This document shows positions 56,438-64,000 of a DNA stretch of 64,000 nt, piece by piece (position 1 is the stretch's first letter; the number at the start of each line of letters is the position of its first letter). The position numbers were made by a program, and so were the translations under genes. Below the pieces are notes generated by a model, which was not told the DNA's origin, ran no database searches, and saw only the letters and a list, made by a program, of their open reading frames with translations. Source of the stretch: Massariosphaeria phaeospora. Taxonomy: Eukaryota > Ascomycota > Dothideomycetes > Pleosporales. Where the stretch lies: NCBI GenBank assembly GCA_011032825.1, contig JAADJZ010000036.1, positions 186,001-250,000 of the forward strand. Reading direction: 5' to 3'.

Positions 56438-58412
56438 CTTGATCCAGCTCTTACTATTCAACCGCGTAGAATGGTTTACCCGCTCAAGCACGACCAAGCT
56501 AGGCAGATGTACGACCTGAGCCTCTCTTGTATGTTTCCTTCCTCTTAGTTCAAGGACCTGACTATCGTTCCCGAGTGCCCGCAAAATCTATAAAGGTGCA
56601 GGTGACCCTTTGGCTGGTCGTATTAGGTGCGAGGCTCCGAGGTGTTCGCGTGAAGTCTCCGGGTCTGCATATGTAGTCTACTCATGCCGCGTGGAGTGTC
56701 GTGTGGGAGGAGGCCGAACGAAGCGTAGTTTTGGGAACTCTGCATTGTTCAGGCGTGGCACCGGCCATCAGAGACAGGAGACAAGGTGTTTCCCAGGGGG
56801 AATGGCCAAAATAGAACAAACAGCGGAAGGGGGAAGCTTATTGGGGTTGGCGCCCAGTTTTGTCGCGAGTCTCAGGGTGGAGGTCATGGGAATGTATCCG
56901 GCGAATCAGATCGACGAGACCCTACAACGTTCATCGTACAGGTATACGCGGCGCCGATCGTATTGTCACCTTCCCTATCTTGTTTGCCTCAAGTTCCTCG
57001 ACACTGTCACCTAATTAGCCCTCAAGATGGGACCCTAATCTTCACAATCGCATGATTTGCATCATGTGCACCGGGATGGATGCGCTCATCGAGCTCGGGT
57101 AATATTTGAGGAGGCTATGGCGGGACACGCACGGAAAATGGATTGGGATCACTATCGAGAGCTCGTACGGTAGGTATTTAGTTTCCGGGGTTCGGTGTCC
57201 TAGATATTCCTTGAGCGGATTTCTTGCCTAAAGGGTCAAACGCGGGGTGCATAGCTATTACGCTGCTCCCCAACTTTGCCCCAGCCCTCCAGCGTTTCTA
57301 CCCCGCGTGTTACGATAATCTGTTGCCGATAGCAAGATTTAGGCGATCCTCTTGACAGCCTACGAGATTTTAGCAATGGGTATATAGTCTGGCTCTATCT
57401 TTACAAAGCTCTACTGTATCTACTACACTAGGTATTGTCTATGCAAAGAGAGGTAAGAAGGCAGGCCTCAGAACCGAGCTATGCCTGGGCGGTGCCAACC
57501 GTGAAGTGCTCGAAGTCCGTAACTGTTGGGCGACCTCAGCGTACGGGCTATTCAGGGGCACAGAATCCGTCTCTCACATAGATCCAGAAGCAATATTGAA
57601 GTATGGAGAGGAGATGCTAAAGGAGTTGGAGTCCAGAAACTGGCCAGGACCAAGGCTCGGTTATCACAGAATGGGTGCATTGTGAAACGTCCATGGAGGA
57701 GAGGTGGCCTGAGTTTGCTTCGAGGGACGCTGCTTACATGAGCCGCCTTGGCGTGTTTGCACTGTCGGCTTGTCGATGACGTCTGTCCGCCCAACGTCAT
57801 CTTGAATCCCCTCAAGCTTCACCCACTCCCTCAAGCTTCACCAAGCTCAGCCCACTCCTGCCTGATCCTGGCCGGCCATGCTTCATGCCCACTGCGCAGG
57901 AGCATCAAACCAGTCCGGCGACTGGTGGAATCAGTCTCGCGACCTTCCAACGCATGCGGGTGAAGGATGGACCTGGCCCCGGGCGGTGGTGGGCACGCAT
58001 GCGCCCATGTGATGGAGGTTTAGTGTGGTGATAAACAATCTAGTGGGGGACAGCCGTTCGTATCGCTCGATATCAGGCGCGCCGCCGGGCGTGATTGGAC
58101 GGTGCGTAGTGAAAGGAGTTGGGCGCCTCGAAGTTGTCGGTACAACACACAACAAAGCGTGCCCCGCGCCTGCCCCGCGCCCCGCTCTGACGTACGGTGC
58201 ATTGCGAGGCGCTCGTGGCTGCCCTTGGTGAGCCTGGCCATTGAACACCTACGTCATCGCCGGCGTCGCGTCCGCCTGCTGGCTGCCTGGCTGTGTGTAC
58301 TTCGACCACCCCACTTTCTCCCACCACACACTACATCCCCTCTCCTCAACTGCATTTCCGATAAGGCACACAACCACCGCCACCCCACGCCAATCAGCCA
58401 GAAGAGATCAAT
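56438..58412. other. 2.0-kb intergenic interval with partial family B element
   Basis: Lies between divergent genes. A TTTATAGA-like motif near 56588 on the minus strand may serve the carboxylesterase. The repeat at 57322-57440 is the only other structure. No gene is recognised. Confidence 0.55.
57322..57440 (+). repeat. TIR repeat family B, solo left end
   Basis: TTGCCGATAGCAAGATTTAG is followed by GCGATCCTCTTGACAGCC and continues through TTTTAGCAATGGGTATATAG, CTCTATCTTTACAAAGC and CTCTACTGTATC. This mirrors the left arm of the 50.9-kb copy and the complement of the 36.4-kb copy. No right arm follows. Confidence 0.65.
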
Positions 58413-60094
58413 ATGGAGACCATCAGCAATGTCGCCTCGGGCGTCAGCAAGGCTATCTGGGGAGAGCAGAATCCCGCCCAGGGCAATGAGACTGCAGGCA
58501 AGGAGCCGATCTCTGGCCAGCAGGGGAGTGGCACAGCCAGCGACCCTTACGACCAGGGCAACACGGGTAAGCAGTCCTCCCGCACCTCGCCGTCCGCCAT
58601 GTACGCGCACGTCACTGGACATGAGCCTAACGAGCATATAAAGAGAACCCGACTTCCGTATCCAAACCCGCGACCGGAAGCGACCTGGACACGTCGACCC
58701 ACGACTCGGACACCACGCCCGGATTTAGCACCAAGACTGGCCCCACCATCACGAGCGATATCCTGCCAAGCTCCAGCAGCAAGGCTGAAACCACCAACCC
58801 TTTCAGCAGCAATACTGTTGACACCAGCAGCAAAACGGACAGCAACCCTTTTAGCTCCAACACTGGCTCTACGGGTCTGAGTGATATCCTGCCAAGCTCC
58901 AGCAGCAAGGCGGAAACCACCAACCCTTTCAGCAGCAAGACGGACAGCACCAACACCTTCAGCTCCAATACTGGCTCCAACACTGATCCTACAGACTCCA
59001 CTGGCCTAACTGGCATTCTGTCAGGTAGGAGCAGCAAGACGCCCGCGGACAGCACCAACCCCTTCGGCTCTAATAGTGGCTCCAACACTGGCTCCACTGG
59101 CCTGGCTGATATCTTGCCCGATACCCATAGCAAGTCTAGCTCTACGGACCCCTTCGGCACCAAGACCGGCTCGACTGGCCTAGCTGACGATCTCCCTGGA
59201 CAACACAACAATACTGGCTCTACCGCTTTCAGCACCCAGACTGGCTCCTCCAACACTGCTGAGACCCTCCCCGATACCCATAACAAGACTGGCTCTACGG
59301 ACCCCTCCAGCACCAATACCGGCTCTACCAGTCTCCCAATTCGCACCATTCCGATGAACCCTAACAACGCAGCCACGGGTGGAGCCCCCGACCCTCTTGA
59401 GAACACCGAGAAGACTGGTGTGACATCAAGCATGGCCGGAGATAATTCAACCTTTGGCTCGTCTGGCGTCGGATCGGAGTCGTCCAACCCGGGTGTTGTC
59501 CCTGCTTCCGGCGGCACCCTTTCCCAGAAACAGCAAGGCGCAGACAGGCCGATGGATGCTCCTGGGGATGAACAAAAGGAGGCCCCCAAAGGAGGTCTGA
59601 GTCAAGCAGAGAATGCACTCAAGGGAACCGACGATACTTTCGATGCCGAAGAGGCCATCAAGAACCGCGACCCCAACGACCACTCCGGTGAACCCATGCA
59701 CATGCACGGTGGTCCTCAGCAGTCGATCCCAAAAACCCAAGAGGAGCGTCGTGAGAGCAAAGTCGGCATGCCTGGAGGCCAGGAACACGGCAAGGAGCCC
59801 AAGGGAACTGGAGAGCAGTGGGTCAAGACCTCCGGTCTGCACGTTGACGGAGGTGACTTCGACGCCACCAAGCCCGGTGCTGGTCGTGAAGCTGATCGTA
59901 TGTGGCACAAAACAGGTAGACTATTATCGAGAGCTGACGGTGTCGCAGGTCTGTTGGGCGAGAAGGGTATCAAGAGGACAGCGCCCGGCTTGCCCACACC
60001 AGAGCCGGCCGCCAGCGGTTCCGCCGAGAAGGAGAAGGTTCCCCTTGGCGAGAAGCTCAAGAACAAGCTCCACATTGGTAGCAAGGACAAGTAG
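58413..60094 (+). CDS. Ser/Thr/Asn-rich repeat protein of unknown function
   Basis: Two exons, 58413-58566 and 58644-60094 (534 aa). The 77-nt intron (GTAAGC donor, CCTAACG branch, AAAG acceptor) joins DQGNT to ENPTSVSKPATGSD. METISNVASGVSKAIWGE and the C-terminal GGDFDATKPGAGREADR look like the ends of ascomycete proteins often labelled 'glycine-rich cell wall structural protein'; that label is not evidence of role. The middle (about residues 75-320) is made of imperfect repeats built on SSKAETTNPFSS, NTGSTGLSDILP and related strings. No signal peptide or membrane segment. Near the C terminus a 33-nt piece (59916-59948) is bounded by GTAGAC and GCAG and can be read through in frame; I keep it as coding. 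The very end is Lys-rich (GEKLKNKLHIGSKDK). Confidence 0.75.
58740..59330 (+). repeat. Imperfect coding repeat array
   Basis: Recurring 12-60 bp blocks, including AGCAGCAAGGC, CTCCAACACTGGCTC and CCTGCCAAGCTCCAGCAGCA, encode Ser/Thr/Asn/Gly-rich units. Length probably varies between strains. Confidence 0.8.
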
Positions 60095-61241
60095 ACTTCT
60101 TATCAGACTTTGATTGAAGCCGAAATAGTAAAGGCTGAAGCGAAAGATTGCTCACGAACGAACCACGATATCATGGGTGCTACCCTGCTCGAAGCAAGCT
60201 GAAGCAAGCTGAAATGGGTTGTTTGCTTTGTTTCCTGTATGATATGACTTTTCACTCGGGACTCTCCGTATCATGAATCTATGGACATGATTTGGCGTCA
60301 ACTTCACGTGCATCTTGGCCCTCTACCGCAATGTGCATGAGTGACTTTGAGTGTACCCTGTCGCCTTTATAGGCGATCATCACATTACTTGGTATACTAG
60401 ATACAACAGGGCTTCGTAAAGATAGAGGTAAAGTAACTACCTACTGCTAGAAACTCGTATACTTCCAAGAGGATTGCCTGATTGAGCTCGTGCGCCGGCC
60501 TATCCTACTAATCGCCGGATCATGATAAGCTGCGTTTCCAACCAGCGGTTAGCAGAATAATACACGTTCCTACTATGTACCTCAATCGACGTATGCAACG
60601 TCTTGCTTGCCTGCCCTTCACCTGGTTCTTGCATGGTGAGCTATAGAGTGGAGATGCAGGTACTGAAGGGGCCTAGTTTGAAGCACAGGATTGTTGGTGG
60701 TGGTTGGATGTATCTGTGCTACTGTTCAGGTCTTTGTCCATTCACGAGCCGGAGATGCATCCATTCAAGGTCGCATAATATAGGAATCCAGTCCAACCCA
60801 TTCATCATCGAGGAATGGCTACGAAGTCAATACCCAACACACCATTCAATCACATTGGCACAAAGGAGTGGTCAATTTCGAACGAAGAGGGAGATGCTAT
60901 TAGCTATCAATAAACATAGCATGTCCCTGTTGGAACACTCCCGGCAGCCGCCTCCCAGCCATACTTGACTAGAAGTCACAGACGTCGCCAATGACAAGTG
61001 AAGAAATGGGGTGGCATAACTTGGAGAGCCATCATGTACCCGTGCGTGATTCAATCCAGATGCCCGAAGAATAGAGACGTGAATGTACCACCCGGATTGC
61101 TACTGATCAATAAGCCATTCAACACCTTTCAAGATGTTTTGTGGCCTTGCCCTTCCATCAATCGTACCGGCAATGTTCCGCGAGGTTGGTGCTTGGCTGC
61201 GGGAAGATGCGGTCGCTGAGAAGGACGATCGAGTGGGTAGA
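60095..61241. other. 1.1-kb intergenic with partial family B element
   Basis: Between the 3' ends of two convergent genes. It contains the repeat at 60350-60482 and a short tandem GAAGCAAGCT near 60195. No gene is recognised. Confidence 0.55.
60350..60482 (+). repeat. TIR repeat family B, solo right end
   Basis: TCGCCTTTATAGGCGA, GGTATACTAGATACA, GGGCTTCGTAAAGAT and CTGCTAGAAACTCGTATACT followed by TCCAAGAGGATTGCCTGA match the right arm of the 50.9-51.3 kb element almost block by block. No left arm is found upstream. Confidence 0.65.
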
Positions 61242-61976
61242 CTAAGTGTGGCCTAGAGCGGCTTGCATCTGGCCTAGAGTCGGGTCAGGGCAAATGGGCC
61301 TCCAGACCTGCTTCTCGAACTCGCCCTGAGCGATGTTGTTGCCCGCGTTCTCGTAGACTGCTAGCGTCAGCACCATGGCTAAAATTCAACCCAGCCTTCA
61401 ACCTACAGCAATAGAGACGGCCCGGCCAGGAGTTGCTGTCTCCATGATCTTTGCAGTGACCGAGGGCGCAGCCAATGCGACTGGTGTCACGCCAGACCAT
61501 CTGAGTGAAGTGGCCCCAAGCGTCGGCGTAGGACGGGTTGTCGTACGGGTACTTGGTCTCTTCCTCGTGCCAGCCATGGACGACAGTGCGGGCGAACTCG
61601 ATCCACTGGTCGTAGTTTTCGGGAGCCGGGCCAACGCAGGAGAGGTTGCTGCCACCACGGTCCTGAGTGGTGCGGGTCAGTAAGAGTGGAAATTTCCATC
61701 TCAACGGCAGCAGATAGATCATCATACATGCTGCGGCTTCCGAGTGCACGCGCTGACGGACTCGAGGGCGGCCTGGGCAAGCGCAGGGTCCCAGCGCAAG
61801 TCCTGGGCACAGTGGATCTTGCGCCAATACCAGTGGGCGTCGATGATGGTGCTGATGAACTTCTGGTCCGTGATCTTGGGAGCAGCGTCGTCGACCTGTT
61901 GGCGGCGCATGAGCTCGGCGGGAACACCGTACACGGCACGGGTCGCTGCCAGAGCGAGGAGCACGTAGTTCTTCAT
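61242..61976 (-). CDS. Secreted CAP/PR-1-like (SCP) protein
   Basis: Three exons: 61976-61728, 61662-61407 and 61357-61242 (206 aa). The splices restore CTRKPQHDRGGSNLSCVGPA and GRLYCFYENAGNNIAQGEFE. Signal peptide about residues 1-17 (MKNYVLLALAATRAVYG). The CAP fold signature is present: IIDAHWYWRKIHCAQDLRWD with the first conserved His, HGWHEEETKYPYDNPSYADAWGHFTQMVW with the second, RIGCALGHC, and a Pro-ending C terminus. Fungal CAP proteins (yeast Pry family) bind and export sterols or act in host contact; which applies here is unknown. It lacks the large Ser/Thr-rich extension of some Pry proteins, so it is a minimal single-domain form. Confidence 0.92.
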
Positions 61977-63497
61977 GCTGGGTCGGGCGGGGCGGCCTCT
62001 ACGGGGTGTACTGGAGGATGAGAGGGAGGTAGGGAGCCTAGGCGAGAGTGCAGTTGATCGAGGAATAGGGTGCACCACAGGTGTCGGGGTTGCAAATGAG
62101 GGACAGATCAAAAAGAGTGGAGTTGTAGGAGATGGAGTGAGGAAAAAGGCACGCGGTCTGGAGGCGGGGGCGGCGTGTTTATGTATGGGGAGCGGAGCTA
62201 GTGACGAAGAGGTAGCGTGGTTGCTGCGGTTGCGGTTGCGATTGCGCCTGCCTCCTGCCTTCTCCCCCTCACCGCCCCGCAAACACCAGGCGCGCAGGCC
62301 CTTTGACGGGCAGCCGCGACCGATGACGGCTCACATCCACTTGCGGGCGTGCCATTGGCAGCCCGCGGGAAGGCGCGGGCTGTCTCGCCATCCGCCGGGC
62401 TGAAGAAGGCGCTGCAGCGGTGAAGAGCCACACTGCAATTCGGCGACAGCGACGACACTCGTGGAAGGCGGCGGACAATAGAGCTCGCTATTGTCACTGC
62501 TGTTGCCCCTCGTATGTGCCACGGCGAGCATTGTCTCCCGCCGCCTGGCCCACCGGCTTGCCATGTCGCTGCCCTAATGACCATCGTCGGTGCCACTAGC
62601 CCTCAGCTCGTTACGCCGCCAGGAAAGCATGCTCCAACTTCGCGAGCACGGTGCTATGCTCTTTCCCAACAAACTGGAGACATCGTGCCCATGGGGTCCG
62701 GCCCCGGCCTCGCTTTCGTCTCTATTGGCTGACGGCCGAGACTGTGAGGCCGAGACTGTGAAGGGGAAACGCAGATCTGTACAAACGCAGGTGAAGTCCT
62801 GTCCTGGACAATGCGCCGAACAGCCCCGTGCGAGCTCGCCGTTCACGGGTCTCCGCGGACGGGAGGAGACTTTGCCTATGAGAGAAGGTAGGACAACCGT
62901 CGCTCGATTGGGGAGAATTTTACTGCACGGTGAAATGGAGATACGGTGACTGGTGACGGAGCAGAATATTCAGGAGAAAGGCGAAGACCACTGCGACAAC
63001 GAGAATAATGTCCAACACGTTACCACTTGTGCCTTTCATTCAACCTGGCTGTGCAAATTCCGGTTCCACGTGCGAACATTACAACCCACTCTAGATTTAT
63101 GGGGTCGCCTTGTGCACCCAAGCTCCCGTCAAGCTCCCGTCAAAGCTCGATCGCGGTTCCGTATCACATCACACATGTCCCACGTCAACCGCCCATCATA
63201 ACTCTTGCCTGCTTAGGATTCCCTGGTCATCGGATACAACTGCAATCAACTGCAAACGAAGCTCTGCCACACTGTGTCGCCCCGAGTGTCCTGTGTAGGC
63301 CCCGCCTGGCTCGTGATCCTTCTTGCGGGACTGTATGTTCATCGTGACTATGGCGGACATGTCCCAGTATCATCCGATTACCACTTGCACGGTGACCGTA
63401 TCAGCCAGAGCTTGTATCTTATGGTGGGGTAGGCACTACGCCAGGTATGTGCGACCGAAAAGCCTGATGGTTCCACATCGCCACTCGTGTAGCGAAC
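61977..63497. other. 1.5-kb intergenic interval
   Basis: Upstream of the CAP gene and downstream of the CDK8 gene. GC-rich near the CAP start; a tandem AAGCTCCCGTC repeat lies near 63120-63145. No gene is recognised. Confidence 0.55.
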
Positions 63498-64000
63498 TCA
63501 ACCTTCTTTAAGTCTTTTAGCTGGCCTGCCAAGAATAGAGTCATCCGGAAGCCCACTTCTTTTGGTGCCAGGCAAGCTAGATGTGCGGATGTCGTTGTCC
63601 TCCTGAGAAACCCTCCGAACGGGATACTTGATCTTGGAGTCCTGGAAGCAGTTCTCAGATGGTATTCCGTGTACAGTGAAATACGGATGTTGCAAAGCGT
63701 TATCGGCTGTCACGCGTTTCTGTGGGTCATATTCAAGAAGTTGTTGAAGCAATGAGAATCCTTCTGGGCCAGGCGTCTCGGGCGACGGGCCATGCGGGTA
63801 CTGGTTGTTTTTCAGGCAAGTTTGGTACCAATTCTCGAGGCCTTGGGGACGATGGAACCGCGAGTTACCGGCCGCCAAAGATGACAACTGCGGGTACTCT
63901 GGCATAGCGGTCAATAAGGGCCAGCGGTCCTTGCTTGGCATGCCCATGATTTCCACTATCTTTTGCATTTGGTTCCGCTGAAAAGGCACCATTTTTTTGC
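63498..64000 (-). CDS. ssn3: Cdk8/Ssn3 cyclin-dependent kinase of Mediator, 3' part only
   Basis: An open frame that leaves the window upstream, so only about the last 167 codons are present. PFQRNQMQKIVEIMGMPSKD, RWPLLTAMPEYPQL, LENWYQ and the C-lobe end FSLLQQLLEYDPQKRVTADNALQHPYF match the C-terminal lobe of CDK8/Srb10/Ssn3. The enzyme, with cyclin C (Ssn8), forms the Mediator kinase module in the nucleus and phosphorylates transcription factors and the RNA polymerase II tail. The last 45 residues are basic and polar (RRVSQEDNDIRTSSLPGTKR). The catalytic loop and N lobe are outside the window. Confidence 0.93.
   Translation of the reverse strand, partial: KKMVPFQRNQMQKIVEIMGMPSKDRWPLLTAMPEYPQLSSLAAGNSRFHRPQGLENWYQTCLKNNQYPHGPSPETPGPEGFSLLQQLLEYDPQKRVTADNALQHPYFTVHGIPSENCFQDSKIKYPVRRVSQEDNDIRTSSLPGTKRSGLPDDSILGRPAKRLKEG

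Noticed and set aside
57526..57741. Small plus-strand frame near the solo repeat
   Set aside because: 71 codons, no known similarity, no leader or splice signal.
58627..59589. 320-codon minus-strand frame over the repeat protein gene
   Set aside because: Its Leu/Val/Glu/Pro repeats are the complement of the Ser/Thr repeat array; it has no independent support.
1..64000. tRNA, 5S rRNA, CRISPR arrays or an autonomous transposase
   Set aside because: I looked for B-box-like GGTTCGAATCC sequences, regularly spaced repeats and transposase or reverse-transcriptase motifs, and saw none that hold up. A tRNAscan or Rfam run would be decisive.

Overview
The window is nuclear DNA of a filamentous ascomycete (Pezizomycotina; a Dothideomycete is my best guess, from protein flavour rather than a decisive marker). 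Genes are monocistronic on both strands. Most introns are 48-67 nt with GTAAGT/GTATGT/GTGAGT-like donors, CTGAC/CTAAC branch sites and CAG/TAG acceptors. I rebuilt gene models by joining open frames at such sites; exon limits are in each entry.

Layout. 0-6 kb: a secreted SGNH/GDSL esterase with a long extra C-terminal part, then a GT25 glycosyltransferase. 6-17.3 kb: Pfa3-type DHHC palmitoyltransferase and the NMD helicase Upf1/Nam7. Between them lie two accessory genes, a protein kinase with two C2H2-like fingers and a one-TM helical protein, with a related short TIR element on each side. 17.3-34.5 kb: gene-poor, holding only phosphoinositide phospholipase C and a conserved fungal protein of unknown role. 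34.5-41 kb: a HAD-IIA (CECR5-like) protein and an 11-exon secreted multicopper oxidase of bilirubin-oxidase type. 44-50.5 kb: conserved housekeeping genes, namely ESCRT-I Vps23/TSG101, mitochondrial cysteine desulfurase Nfs1 and a Rvs167/Hob1-type BAR-SH3 protein. 50.9-60.5 kb: an accessory stretch with copies of a second TIR repeat family, a one-TM protein whose 3' end runs into a repeat, a duplicated promoter, a 210-bp tandem duplication, a secreted type-B carboxylesterase and a Ser/Thr/Asn-rich repeat protein. 61-64 kb: a secreted CAP/PR-1 protein and the 3' end of a CDK8/Ssn3 Mediator kinase gene that runs off the window.

The conserved genes cover RNA surveillance (Upf1), lipid signalling (Plc1), protein lipidation (Pfa3), endosomal sorting and membrane curvature (Vps23, BAR-SH3), Fe-S supply (Nfs1) and transcription (Cdk8). 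They show no single pathway. Four predicted secreted proteins (esterase, multicopper oxidase, carboxylesterase, CAP) fit a saprotroph or plant-associated lifestyle. I saw no tRNA, rRNA, CRISPR array or intact autonomous transposon. The most unusual signals are the two TIR families and the accessory genes they flank.
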